DNA of 64,000 bases from Symbiodinium natans. Taxonomy: Eukaryota > Sar > Dinophyceae > Suessiales > Symbiodiniaceae. Shown in pieces: positions 13,701-25,230 of the stretch. Positions within the stretch are counted from its first letter, which is position 1. The number at the start of each line of letters is the position of its first letter. A program made the position numbers and the translations under genes. The stretch lies in contig CAJNDS010002154.1 of NCBI GenBank assembly GCA_905221605.1, positions 182,001 through 246,000 on the forward strand, written 5' to 3'. The notes under the pieces were generated by a model, which was given only the letters and a program-made list of their open reading frames with translations, did no database searches and had not been told where the DNA came from.

Positions 13701-16412
13701 CCTTAGCATGTGCAATTCTCGGGTTCACGAGACACTGTCACGACAGTGTGGCCTGCAACGCCAGACTCCCCTCGTGAGGTCAGGCCCTGAGATTGCGGAC
13801 TGTACTCTACTCGACGCTCTACTCGTCTCTACTCTAGCTTTCCATCATCACGGCAACAGGACAGCAAGTCTCAAGGCAGGTCTAAGTCAAGAAGCTCCAT
13901 CTTGGTGACCATTGTCTGTTGGGTAGATGCCACTGTCTGCAAGATTGAATGCGACTCTGTGGACTTGCGGAGCAGGTCCTGCTGCGTTGCGTCCTCGGAC
14001 CCAAGGTGAATGGTCCAACCCGCTGCAAAATCATAAACTATGTAACTATGCTGCAGAACATCTTGAGAAATATCAGCAAAGTGTCCAGCTTCTGCAGCAA
14101 AGCGCTGGAAGAAGTACTGACTGTTTCCACGAGCGCTGCTTTGGTGACGTCCTGCCAGTATGGACAGAGTGTGCCACGTCGTCGGCGACCACCCGCCCCC
14201 CGGTGGGAATTGGTCCTTATAGTACCCTGACACATGCCCCACGTATTTGTCAGCCTTCTGAACGGCCAACATGCTTCGGATTCTGAATAGCCAAGCTAGC
14301 CAAACGCGGCCAAACTGTCCTGGGCACCTGCAATGTTGCCTTGAAGAGACTCGTAAGAAGTACCTGGGCAGCTGCTTCCCAGGTTAGCTTGAAACGCACG
14401 AGCCACCAGTACTGCACGGGGCTGGCTAGCACCCAAACACTTCAAAAGCTGGCTGGTCACGTCCTCACGGTTTTAACTTGGGGGCCTGGGCCTGGTGTGA
14501 ACACAGTTACGTGGTCCATTCGAATATGCCTACTCCAGGGGAGGGAATGAAGCAGATTATTGAAGCACTCGTTCTTGTGTCAAGAAAATCGATGAAGAAA
14601 CCGCAGATACCCTGAAAATGTGGAGACATTTCTTCCGACACATAGGTCTAGGTGGGCAACGTCACTGAGATGCCGAGGGCACCCTGATCGAAGACTGGAT
14701 GTGTCTGCGTCATCAAGGAATGACCGTGTTCGTGCGCATTATGCCGCAGATGCCCGAACTGCTGCCTTCACGCCTGCAACTCCTGGACTAGAGAGATACG
14801 CAGGGTTGCGCACAATTTCGTTCCCAGGCACGCATCGCTTCGAGATCCTTCTTCTGGGTGTCCAACTTTTGCAGGACGACTTCTTGCGAAGAGTCCAGCT
14901 TGTGCAACAACACCTGAACAAGAAGGGTCTACTCTCTCACAATTCACAATGTTTTCGGTTGGCCTGACAAGCGTTCACCGTCTGCATGAGCGTCACCTGC
15001 AGGGCAGGCGAGCACGCACTTTACAGCCTGTCTGCAGGTCAACGCGCCTGTCCAAAATCCATGCGTTGAGCCACGCTCTCTTGGGTGGACTCCAATGAAT
15101 GGCTGACATTGTCCTGCCGACAGGACCCAAGCCCACACATATCAACAGTTCCAGTAGGACATTTTGCAGCCTCTGTTGGCCGACGTCACAAGTCCACATT
15201 GTGAACTTCTTGCCCCACGATGAGAGCCGTTCATGCTGGGACTCTGCTGTAGCCCTGCGGTTTAGCATAGCGCGTGGCACGTTGTTGTTCATTGATCTAT
15301 GTAAGTAAGGCAAGTCGCCTGCTGGCTTCTTGCATGACACCATACTTTCTTGCTCGAAATCTGCAGTGGCGGATGCAGGTGTTGCGCACGGCGCGTTTTT
15401 GTCGAAAGCAGGCGGCAACCACTCTCGGCCCTGGAGATGCTTCTGGTCTTCTGGTTGTACATATAAACCTAATAATCTGTTGCTCTGCACTGCCGATTCT
15501 TGGCTGCATCCATCTTGGTTGCAAAAGTCCCCACTTGTGTACATTGTGAGTCCTCGAAAGACTGGAGCCTGGACCTGGGCCGGAAACATGTCATCACGGC
15601 AGCATTTGCACTCGCGATCATAAACGCCAAGAAACATCACCGTCTCGTGCAGAGGCAGAACCTCAGTCCGAGGATCTGATGAAGAAATCCCTGCGTTGAA
15701 GCTCTGTTCGAGTCCATTCCCAGCCCCCATGTCTTTCTACTGCGGCAGCTCCGGGCCCTAGACTTAAAGAACAACTGGAGACAAAACAGGAGGCTGCAAG
15801 AAACCACCGTGCTGTTAATCACGACCTACTTGGGCAAACCTAGCAGCGAAGTACACACCATGGCAGCTCTGTAGTGGTGGGCTTACACATGTTAAAACCG
15901 CCCCACATCCCTACCAATGAGAAGGATTGATTTTACACTTTTAAAGGGCTGTTCCATGAAGTCATCAAAATGTCCGGTGCGACTGAAGACCGCTCAGGGC
16001 ACACGGGAGCCTGGCAAAGGCCTGAGGTTAGCAAAGCTGTCCTGGGGGGCCGAGGCCACGTCTGTTGACGTTCGACATCATGTGGGCAGGGTTGCCCGGT
16101 ACACTATGCAATGTTGCGCCTGCCCTCCTGACTCCCTTGTCACCCTGCTTCGTTTTCATATCTCCCAACATCGTAGGTGAGTGGCGGCACGCTGCACGGC
16201 GGCTGCGATTTTGTCATCAAAAGCGGACAAATCCACAACTCCACCTCAACATGCTCACATATGCAGTCGGTGCAAATCGAAGGAGCGCTGCGGCATGCCA
16301 TGGAGGAATCAAACCCACACAGCCTATCCTGGCCTGCACTTCATGCTCAATCTTGGAGTGACAGTCTGCTATGCATTCCATTTGTTCCTGCAGTTCCGGT
16401 CTCCTGCCTACA
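10709..16412 (-). CDS. Multi-exon coiled-coil protein gene (66-bp heptad exons)
   Basis: Function not recognised. Several short exons on the minus strand encode amphipathic coiled-coil sequence. Seen directly: 16340-16412 (RRPELQEQMECIADCHSKIE); 15048-15113 (66 bp, DNVSHSLESTQESVAQRMDF); 14848-14913 (66 bp, VLLHKLDSSQEVVLQKLDTQ); about 13930-14010 (DATQQDLLRKSTESHSILQT); about 13640-13709 (LMEIETSLEKKMGELG); 12790-12930 (VSSESVLATLKDELTTVHEQ); 12305-12420 (NANDGIQTNADSLQAIRGDL); 12050-12120 (GTAQELRGIVAEELTKAQ); 11490-11567 (STESIKKELAQIEERHLASE); and a C-terminal part at 10709-11020 (LQTQLGDLTTRFAPVAE, then a Pro/Ser/Arg-rich tail). The two 66-bp exons encode exactly 22 residues each, i.e. 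two hendecads. Their donors are GC (15048) and GA (14848). Exon borders of the others are approximate. It could be two genes. Confidence 0.6.
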
Positions 16413-16901
16413 GGTGGCGTCATCACTCCGGTGACCTGCAGGGCAAATTCAAAGGATCTGCTCACGTTTGGCATTTCCTTGCACACTCACTCGTGTAGTG
16501 AAGGCCGGCCTGACTTCCTGACTTCATCGTTGAGATTCTTTCCTTGTTGGCTTCCAAGACCTTCCTGGGCACTGATGCAAGACACACGGGACCCCGTGCT
16601 ATTGACCGTCGCACACTCAACCCATCCAAAGCACCAAGTGTGCCGAGAGGTTCTTAAGATCTTTGAGTTGAACTCATCCGCTGAGCTTCAGAAGAAGGGA
16701 AGGATGTGAAGGGCAGCCCCCGCGACCTTTTCACAGCCTAGTTTTGGTCAACGGAAGGTCGTATTTTTCAATTTTAAAGGCAAAATAGTCTTCGGAGACC
16801 CCTCCTTGCCTCACAAGTCGCATTATCCCCGGCAGACTACCCAATTCTTGCCACCCTTCAGATACATTTCCGAATTCTTGCCGAGCCAGAGAGCGTCTCC
16901 A

Positions 16902-17120
16902 TCACACGCCGTGCATCCCTTGACCCCAATATCTAAAGTAGCCTGCACGATGAGTCTTGATGAACGCCTTGGCATCCACCCATGAATCCCCTATGTGCCC
17001 ATTTTTCCACGATTCAAGAATGCGGCCTGGCTTCATGAATGGATCTTCTTTCTCCTTGGGCAATGCGCAAGGCAACACTGTGATAAAGCCAGTGCTGCCA
17101 TCGTCAATGCATGGATTCCC
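16902..17120 (-). CDS. Terminal exon of an unidentified gene
   Basis: A minus-strand exon starting after a good acceptor (GCAAGCAG|GGGAATCC) encodes 72 residues and a stop at 16902-16904. It reads GNPCIDDGSTGFITVLPCAL, then a stretch rich in Lys, Glu and Trp, and ends GYFRYWGQGMHGV. Its balanced composition, several aromatic residues and lack of low complexity make coding likely. I do not recognise the family. Upstream exons would lie at higher coordinates. A candidate at 18850-18975 (minus) contains LSLLRLRKTVHQRKLEAARE, but I cannot show that it belongs to the same gene. Confidence 0.55.
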   Translation of the reverse strand, partial: GNPCIDDGSTGFITVLPCALPKEKEDPFMKPGRILESWKNGHIGDSWVDAKAFIKTHRAGYFRYWGQGMHGV

Positions 17121-18011
17121 CTGCTTGCAGGCCAGAATCCACAACACCGCCCTGGTCCTGTCCTTGGACCAACAAGGCTCGGAACAGAGTCTCTAGGTGC
17201 CTTGTGCGCGCTGGTGGGCCATGGCACGGGCTATTTGGCAATTCCTGCAAAGAATGTCGTCACGGATAAGCCCAGTGTCCCATGTTCATCTTTTCCGAGC
17301 TCCAGCGGCGCTGGACGGCATCGACAAGCCTAGGTTGAACACTTGTTGAACCGAGTTGAACCAGTGGCGCATGACAAGTGCCACGTCAAAGCCACGTCAA
17401 AGGCTCTGAGCCAAGGCTCGCCCAAGGCAAGCACAGCTCCATGCATCGCTCCTTTCAGGGTAGCATCTCACATACATGACATATTTCTTCTAGAAATGAA
17501 TATGCTTTTCGTTGCCTTAGCTTCGCTAAGCTTTGTGAGTTTGCAAACCATCTAAGATTCTAGTTTCTATACCATTTACAGTATCTACAGTACAGCCTAA
17601 GCAGGAACTGTCGACTGGGCTACGAGATTGCTGCCTGGTTGAGCCTTTCCAGGACTGCCGTGTTGGTAACGCCGCTTTCAACCTGGAGCGGCATGCTGTG
17701 AAAACATGCGAAAGTTGAAAGCTTCAGCACGAGTTCTACGCACTGAAACAGACTCATGCTCAGCTGTCCCAGCCAGGAGCAAGTGCACTAAACTGCGGGC
17801 AGCATGAAAGCAATGGCAGCCGAACAACCAGAAGCTTGATCAAGCGGTCGGAGTGGTTTGCCAGCTGGAGTGTCACCATCCTTAGAAAGTCGGTGTGAGC
17901 ATACAGATGAGGCAAGATGAGGCGAGTCATGGTCGTCGGGGCTTCGGGGGTTCTGTGCATCGGTTCTTGCCTTGGCCTCGCTGGCGCAGGCTCCAGCCAT
18001 AGCAAGGCCTA

Positions 18012-18031
18012 TACTTGTACCGGTACAAGTA
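18012..18031. repeat. 20-bp perfect palindrome
   Basis: The bases centred on ACCGGT form a perfect 20-bp inverted repeat (TACTTGTACC and its complement). It could be a protein-binding site or chance. No second copy was noticed in the window. Confidence 0.6.
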
Positions 18032-18849
18032 CCATGCATGTGTCGAGGGGCGTGTCGGCTACCAACTCCACCATCTTCTCCTCGCTTTCCTTGATGCATC
18101 AGGCTATGCATGGCTTAGCCAAGGCCTTGACAAGTGCACATCGGGCCACCAACTGACTATCTCGACAAAACCGGGTTGTGATCGGCATCAGGAAGCGGCT
18201 GTGAGCTACGGACAACACGCAGACATATTCCAACCCCATGTCCCTGCACCTTGTTTCAGGTCGGAGTTTTAACCTTCACCTGCAATTGCATTCTGCGGGT
18301 ATGTATTGATGTGCATTGGGAATGGCGTGCAGAAGCTTCTGTTCCAGCCCTCGGCTGCTCTTGTTTCGACTTGTTTCGTTCGTTCTCTTGTTCTGCCTTG
18401 CAGTCACAGGCTGCCAGGCGACGGCCTCTTCCCCAAGGCCGAGACCATAGTCCTGTTAAACAGAGCTCGAACTGTCCGAACAATGCGACATGTACTGACA
18501 TGTGCCGACATGTGCTGACATGTGAACCTCGCAAATCTCAGCGACTTTTAACTTCATTCTCGAAAGAAGCTGATGGTGCCTGGTTCTATGAGTGTCCTAT
18601 GGCACGCGTCCTCGGCACTCAAGCGCCCGCGCGCATTCTTGCCTGCCTCCATGATGGCCTTCCTTCAGTCTCAAAAAACAGTAAGGGCACAACACCTGCA
18701 TGCCCCGATGGCAGTATAGGCTTAACGTATGGCCTCAAGCCGCCAGTGCTTTGAAGCGATGCTTGGCTTCGGAATGCCACTTCCATGGCAGCAAACAGGT
18801 ATAAACTAGTGTAAACTAGTTCGAAGTACAACGGCACTCCCATTCAGTC

Positions 18850-18975
18850 TTGGCGTCTTGTTCAGCGCATCCTCGGGCACGTCATCGGAGGGGGAGAGGC
18901 CATAAAGCTCGCGTGCTGCTTCGAGCTTCCTTTGGTGGACCGTCTTCCTTAAGCGCAAGAGGCTCAAGCCCCAGC
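18850..18975 (-). CDS. Probable exon, coiled-coil-like
   Basis: Minus-strand sequence encodes LRLRKTVHQRKLEAARELYG followed by LSPSDDVPEDALNKTPRLNG. It is charged, helix-forming and then acidic and linker-like. It has no family match. Exon limits are not certain. Confidence 0.35.
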
Positions 18976-19359
18976 TTTGCATGCTGGCAGCTAATGGCAG
19001 TGTAGCTACACAGCCTTTAGGTTGAAGCTGAAGCTGACCATGCGCCACCAACAATTGGAGACTGCAAATACTGCTTTACAAAAACCGATGTTCGAGCTCA
19101 AGCCACATCGCACAGCAGATCAAGGACGAGCTCTCAAAACAACACAAGGGACAACAAGTCCCTGCACTTTACCACAGCCGGTGATTTCAAATGGAGAAGC
19201 CCTGAAATCCTGGCTGGAGAGGCTTCCGAGATGTGCGGAATAAAGCGGATGCTTCGTACGCACACTACCTCCGGTAGGACCTCCACAGGCTTTGAAGCAC
19301 CGTGCCAACTCCACATCGCGGGTTGGGATTGAGAAGATCAACACAGAAGTCTGTGACAC

Positions 19360-19770
19360 CCATGCTTCGCATAAACAAACCGTGCCAATGACTTCAGATG
19401 CCTGCCGCACCTATGCTTCTAATCAAGTTTGTCCCAAAGAAGCTGACCGATGTCCTTGATGCTCATGCTTCTAAACAAACCTCACCAGGTAATGAGAAGA
19501 CGACGCTTAAATACCGCCAACACCCATGTTGCCAACACAAAAACCCTCGACCCAGAGAAGATTGCGTTCGATGACTCAAACAACCATGCTTCAATATATA
19601 TATATATATATATATATCCGAAAAACGAGAAAATGACCTTATGCCTGAGATCCTCCAAGACCCAGCTTCTAACAAACCTCCGCGACAAAACATGACCGTA
19701 GATGCCTTTGGCTCTAGTTGACTCATGCTTCTGTTGAAAAAATGATCTTGGATGCCTTCAACACCAAACG
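19360..19770. repeat. Degenerate tandem repeat with CATGCTTCTAA core, plus (TA)n
   Basis: The motif CATGCTTCTAAACAAACCT or a variant appears about six times (near 19362, 19413, 19464, 19588, 19660 and 19727), spaced roughly 50-120 bases. Variants of ATGACCTTAGATGCCTT often sit between copies. A (TA)n run occupies 19593-19618. The pattern is a decayed tandem array. Confidence 0.6.
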
Positions 19771-20025
19771 ACACGATCCTTGATACGTCGCTTAATTCAG
19801 AGTTCCGGCCGCTGCTTGGGCCCACTGCTAGCGGCTGCTAACACAGATGGAAGCAAAAGGGCAGTTTCGTCGATAGTTCACCTCGCAAAGGTTCCCTGGC
19901 CTCCTCTAAATCCACCTCCCCTGCTCCCAGGACCTGAAAGGTGCTCCTCCCACCAAGGCACCCCCACCTCCATGGCCAGGGATGAGCTTCCGGCTCTGTG
20001 TCTTTCTGCTAAAAAACTACTTCCC

Positions 20026-20056
20026 CCCCCCCCCCTGCAAGGCAGGGGGGGGGCAG
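20026..20056. repeat. C-run/G-run hairpin
   Basis: A run of C residues, the spacer TGCAAGGCA, and a run of G residues can pair with each other into a strong hairpin. It lies about 0.5 kb from the 3' end of the rhodopsin gene, so a role in 3' processing cannot be excluded but is not shown. Confidence 0.6.
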
Positions 20057-20575
20057 GGTTGTGGAGGTTACGGGCACCAATTTAAAATAAATCTTCTCTA
20101 CATGTATGGACCCTAAACCTAAGATGGTAAAGGCCTCCGCACGCCGGGCCGAGGCGGGCGACGCACAGCGGTTTACATTACGTATGCTCGCGATCCGGGC
20201 TATGCCGTGCCTGAAACAGCTTGAGCAGCACTTAAAAAACGAGTATCTAGTACTAACAGAAGTCCGATCATTCCTCAGAAGGTTGCTTTGCAAGCATACT
20301 TCTGCGAAGTCACATGCGCTGGCCGAGGATGATAAGTGAGAACTTCGCAAGCCTCGGCCAGCCAAATCACCGACACGCACTGCCCCCCCCCCGCGAATTT
20401 GTGAGACAACACCGCCTGCAACAGCCTCAAGCGGCAATGACTTGCTTCAGCTCAGTCCGTGACAGACTCTGCACTGGACTGCTGCGTGCATGCTGTGACG
20501 TGGCGTATACTTCACATGCATGCAAGGACTAGCATCGCATTGCAAACTTGTTTTGCAAAATGTATGCCGGGGTGC

Positions 20576-22355
20576 ATGTTCAGCACAACCCATCCCAACT
20601 CAATGGTCAACTCCTGGTCGACTATGTTGAAGCCTGCACGGCGCATTTGCTCAAGCATTTTCGCTCAAGACACTGTGTCCCCTTCAATACAAATTGAAAC
20701 TTTTCATCCTTCGATGCATCGCACACAAAGCCCCGTAAGCCGCGAAGTGTTCCCTGCATTTGACGTGTCTGAAGCAAAGTATTCAGCCGGCCTTCTGGGC
20801 TCAGCATGAACCAGATAGGGAATGGAAACCAAGTGGCAATGAGAACCAGCGAAAGTTTGCCTGCATTCCAGCACATCATGTTTCATACGTTTCATCAGAT
20901 CGCATTTACACCCTTCATTATAGATATCTGACCGTGGATATGCTGGATGCAATGTGCAAGCGGGTTGCGGTAGTCAGACTGGCCGTGAATGAGGGATTCC
21001 TCTCCCTCACTGTTCCTGGATATGGGGGCAGGCTAGTTGAATTGAAAGATGTGCGAGCCAGTGCCAGCTCCCTTTGCAGCCAAGAAGCTCCGCGATTTGG
21101 AGGGCGTTGTAGTAGAACATGACGGCGACAACGATCATGCCAAATGAGAACCAAATGTAACGAAGTCCTGCCAGCCCCTACCCTGCTTGCATCGACAAAT
21201 GCTGGGCCGCTGCACATTGTTGCGCACATTGTTGCGCACAGCAAATCAAGGCATGCGTGCAACCCTCCTCCATCTGTAAAGGTGGCAGCGACTCCACACA
21301 AGAGGGTAGCCGCAGACAGCATTGGCATCATGAATCGTCCTTAGGCCCATCAGTAGGGAGCTAGCCAACAAAATCACAGGGACACCAGGAGCATGCCCAA
21401 ACAAAAGTCAGCTAAGAGTCGGTATGACGGCACTCGTGCTCCTGCCAGCACAACCTGAGCAAAGATCAAAAAGAGTTGATCATGAAGCAAATCGCATGCA
21501 AGACCATCAAAAACAAGAGCACAAACTACAGCCAGAGCACCATCTTGAGTTGCAGGATGGGGCACCTGAGCAGCACTTCCCGTTACCCCGCTAAAGATTC
21601 GCTTCCGGGGTCTTAAACCGCAACCATCTTCGGGGCGAAGTCTACCTGTCAAGACTTGTGCTTCAATCTGTTGGAAGTGCCGATCAAAGTGTGCTCGGCA
21701 CGGTCGCCAGCACTACTCATGTGTACAACTCACACGAGTCCGTGAAGACTACCAAGTGTTTTCCGAGACTGCCGAATGTAAAACGATCAAGGTGTGTGGC
21801 AGCCTCCCACTTAGGAAACCATGGCAGGGCACGTCAGGACCCACTCAACGGGCCGGGCCAGCTGAAGAACAAAGCCTCCCGTGTAGCCAGGAATCTCGAA
21901 ATCGTCGATGCCAGTGAGCCTTAGCATGGCCATGCGTTGAAGCACTTTTGAAGCCTTTTTGAAGAGCACTTGAAGCCTCTGAACCACACATAACCGAACA
22001 CAAATTGGGGGAAATTTGCAGCAACTGATCTTTGCAAGAAAAAACAGACAAGGTAAAACTCCATTTCATAAGCGCAGCTGTAGAATGTTGAAGAAGCCGG
22101 AGAAGAGGCACACTGCGGTGCTCAGCGTTGCGCAGACGGCGTGCCGCTGCTCGAGGGGAGCCTTGTGGGCGACTGCCACCTCAGCTTCCAAGGTGGTCCA
22201 GGGCTTCAGGAAGCGCTCGCATGATTGCACGCAGTGCAAACACGCTGGACACCGGAAACCCCACAATTGCCCCAGAGCACCTCGCGAGCACTACATGAAA
22301 GCCTTGCCTTGGCGTTGTTGGCGAAGATGAGCCACATGGCCAGGACGAGGAATGC
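20576..22355 (-). CDS. Microbial-type (type 1) rhodopsin, multi-exon
   Basis: Retinal-binding seven-helix membrane protein gene; the class could be pump, channel or sensor. Exons in coding order: helix A 22308-22355 (AFLVLAMWLIFANNAK); helix B 22078-22179 (HAVCATLSTAVCLFSGFFNI); helix C about 21817-21920 (LARPVEWVLTCPAM); helix D about 21272-21339 (MMPMLSAATLLCGVAATFTD); helix E about 21071-21167 (LRYIWFSFGMIVVAVMFYYN); helix F 20792-20860 (LIATWFPFPIWFMLSPEG); helix G start 20576-20633 (GFNIVDQELTIELGWVVLN). The helix-C pattern R-x-x-E-W with TCP is the family signature: Glu sits at the primary carboxylate (Asp85 of bacteriorhodopsin), and E plus TCP resembles channelrhodopsins. Helix F has the W-x-x-x-P and PEG signature. 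The F/G junction fits in frame (AGAAG|GC...AG|GCTTC). The retinal-binding Lys exon was not located with confidence, so the gene may be incomplete or decayed at its 3' end. Confidence 0.82.
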
Positions 22356-22699
22356 CTAGGAGAGCGCGGGTCTCTCGTGGCGCAGATGACATGTGACCTG
22401 CTTCAGCTTCCATTCGGCTCCGCCATCTTCAGAATCCAATGAGCTCGTGCACATCGCGCACTTGGCGTTGCGACTAAGTGGCCGTACCCTGAACAATCTG
22501 TGCCACATTGTGGGCATCGTTCCAATCCTTGGTTTGCGCTTCGCCACGAGACCCCTCGCCAAGACTGTGGACCACAGCAGGTCAGGTCACCGGAACAAAC
22601 CTGACAAACCAAGGATCGACAGAGTCAGAACACGTCTCAGTTTGAAGTCGCCGCATTCGATCTGTCGACTCCTTGTTCGAGGCATTCAGACTTGAAAGG

Positions 22700-22850
22700 C
22701 TTCCACAGCACAGGAGTACATGCAACGCCTACAACACAGTACGAGGCAGCTTCCTGGATCACGGCGATGGCCTGCGACAGTCGGCTTTGCTCGGCTTGCA
22801 GGACTTCGCGCGGATCCTCATGGGGCTTGAAAGTGCAACATAGTGCAGCA
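22700..22850 (-). CDS. Probable exon upstream of rhodopsin helices
   Basis: Minus-strand sequence encodes HEDPREVLQAEQSRLSQAIA followed by VIQEAASYCVVG, an amphipathic helix with good coding character. It lies about 400 bases 5' of the helix-A exon. It may be an N-terminal extension of the rhodopsin or the end of another gene. No family is recognised. Confidence 0.4.
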
Positions 22851-23552
22851 TCTTCATCGAGGCCAGACAAGCACGTGCATTTCTCCAAGATCAACAAAGC
22901 AGCCAAATATGGCATCGAGGACATTCTGGAGCGCCTGAGAGCACGCAAGAGCTCTCGATTACTTAACAGCACTTGCAGTCCTGGGACAAAGCTCGGATGT
23001 TGAGCGTTGCACCTGTGGTGTATATTGCGTGTGCTGGCTGTCCCCGGGCTTGTAAGCGACAATGGCTGCGGTGGGAACGCAAGCGCCGAATCGCCTTCGC
23101 TCCTTGACAGCGCATAAGTTAAAGCTATCTCACGCCTGCGAAATCCTTCGAATCTTAACCATTGCTACATCGCAGCAGGCATTAAAATCCTAGATAACAC
23201 GAATTGCTTACCAAGCATGGCCTTGAAACTGCAGGGGCTTATGTGGAGAATGGGCTCCATGCCGGGGGAAGCAGCAAGAACCAGTAGTACAGCCGCCACG
23301 TAGTGGAGACCTCTGCCGCACAGCTGGTGCGGAGCAAGTGGCAACTATGTCGTAAGCTACCCCGCAAAAAGACCGATCAGCTAGAGACTGGGACCGCGCT
23401 GATTGCAACTGATTATATGCATCGCCTGGCAAACCACAGCCGTTCGCGCATTCAGGGACGAGAAACATGCCACGACCTCGGCACAGGAAGGTGTGAACGA
23501 CTCAAGTTACGCAGGAACTGAAGCCGCCCCTTTCGTGAATCGGATGATGGCA

Positions 23553-23939
23553 TCATTGATACAAGTGTGACCTGCTTGTACAAGTCACCAGTTTTGCAAC
23601 AGCTACGTGTGAGGTACGCGCCCACCAAAGCTCGATGAAGAATGCCAGGTCCTTGCTTGAGGAACCAACTGCGAGTCTGATCAAAGAGTCTGAACTTTGG
23701 TTCTTCGGCTTGGATGCAGCGGGGGAGCGAGAACAGTTGCTCGGAAGCCCCGTCGTGGCTTCAGCTGAGTCTGCGTGAACCACCTCAGTCTGCTCAGTCT
23801 CGGCGCTTTCTCGGTCAGCCGTAGAAAGGCACGAAAGAAAGCGCTTCAAAGGCAGAAGTGCCACCTTCACTGAAGCCTGACACCTTGAAGCGACTTCACC
23901 TGGCAGCCTTAGCCGGCCACTTCTTCCAGTGAGAGCCAC
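23553..23939 (-). CDS. Weak exon candidate, Ser/Glu-rich
   Basis: A minus-strand open stretch of about 128 codons contains DRESAETEQTEVVHADSAEA and then SSDSLIRLAVGSSSKDLAFF. It has no recognisable domain, and both exon borders are unknown. Composition is compatible with a disordered protein segment but also with chance. Confidence 0.3.
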   Translation of the reverse strand: MALTGRSGRLRLPGEVASRCQASVKVALLPLKRFLSCLSTADRESAETEQTEVVHADSAEATTGLPSNCSRSPAASKPKNQSSDSLIRLAVGSSSKDLAFFIELWWARTSHVAVAKLVTCTSRSHLYQ

Positions 23940-23999
23940 CGTCTTCGAGAAAGAACTGAAGCCAAGCCTGGCTTAAGGGAGCTTACAGCAGACTATCCC

Positions 24000-25200
24000 A
24001 GGACAAAGCAAAGGCCAAGCCTTCATGTCGTTCGCCCAGCACGATGGTCGAAATTGGTACGGGTTGAAGATGAACGGTGCCAGGAGCCAAGACACGGTGA
24101 CCTGATGAACATGCGTACAGGCACATGACGACATGCTTGAAGCCCAGAAAGAACTCCCATGAACAGCCCGGTTCACCCTGAGCTGCCCGCCAAACACAGC
24201 GATACCATGATGCCGTAGAGTTGTGGGCCCGTGTTGTCCATTCCTTTCACGATTTGGGCTGTTGGGAGGCTGGAGGCCGAGGCTTGCAAATTGCAACTCC
24301 TTGCAACTTAGGCACCACCAGCAACCACGACCAGCACCATGAGAATCAGCAAAGCGGCCCCGTCGTAGTACCTCGGTTGTGCTGTCTTCACCCCAGTCCC
24401 CGCTATGTTCACCAATAGATTTTTGTGAAGGAGCACGTGGTCTCGAATGCAGCCTATAATTTGTGAGCCCAGCTACGTGATGCGAGCATAGTCCAGGTAC
24501 AGCCCTCCTGGCTGGAGGTGGCCTTAGAATTTCTTAGAAGTGCCCGAAACGGGCCGCTTGTTCAGTTTGGAGACGAGCAGTCACACAAGAAGAAACCAGA
24601 AAGCATGACCGATCATCAACTAGCTTTCGACACGTGGCGAACCGGGCGAGTTTGCCCTTGGTGTTCCGGGTTCCTCTCAGCTAGGTCTCCGGACCCGTAT
24701 CAGTGACCACGCCCACAAAGGGTCTCCGCTCTGTGGGAAGCCCTCGCCCCGTGGCAACCTTACGCGACACTTGCGGAACAGCCTCCTAGCAGCGGCTCCA
24801 AACTCCAAACAGCAACGATTGGCTTGCACCAACTGTCAGCTTGCTGTTTTGTCGCGTGGTCTGATGAGCTATTGCGGACAAACTAACATAAACTAACATA
24901 CAAGACATACAAGTTGTATCGTACTGGCAGGCACAGCCTCATGAATCCCACTGCACTGCGCGCATGGCCCAGAACGGCCTGCTACAGCGCCTTTTTTAGA
25001 TTCACGCCGCTGATATTGTCAATCGTTTTTCGCGATCAACGGTGAAAATCGGATGCAGCGCTTGCACCCAACTTTGCTACACACGCGTGTTGGCACGAGA
25101 GCCATGAGTGACATGGACTTCCCTCCGCCACACTTCCGAGCACCTCTGGAAGCTTCTGCGACGATCGTAGGGCTCAAGGATATACTGCATCTTCCCGGTG
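24000..25200. other. Intergenic, nothing recognised
   Basis: I see no homologous exon, strong repeat or RNA gene. The interval separates the rhodopsin region from the 3' end of chlorophyll synthase. A short duplicated AACTAACATA and a related ACATACAAG motif lie at about 24882-24914. Confidence 0.4.
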
Positions 25201-25230
25201 ACGCAAGCTGCTCACACTGCTAACATGCTC

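Noticed and set aside
21250..21340. RTM motif of channelrhodopsins before rhodopsin helix D
   Set aside because: LRT lies in a different frame from MMPMLSAATLLCG, so the apparent motif is not in one protein.
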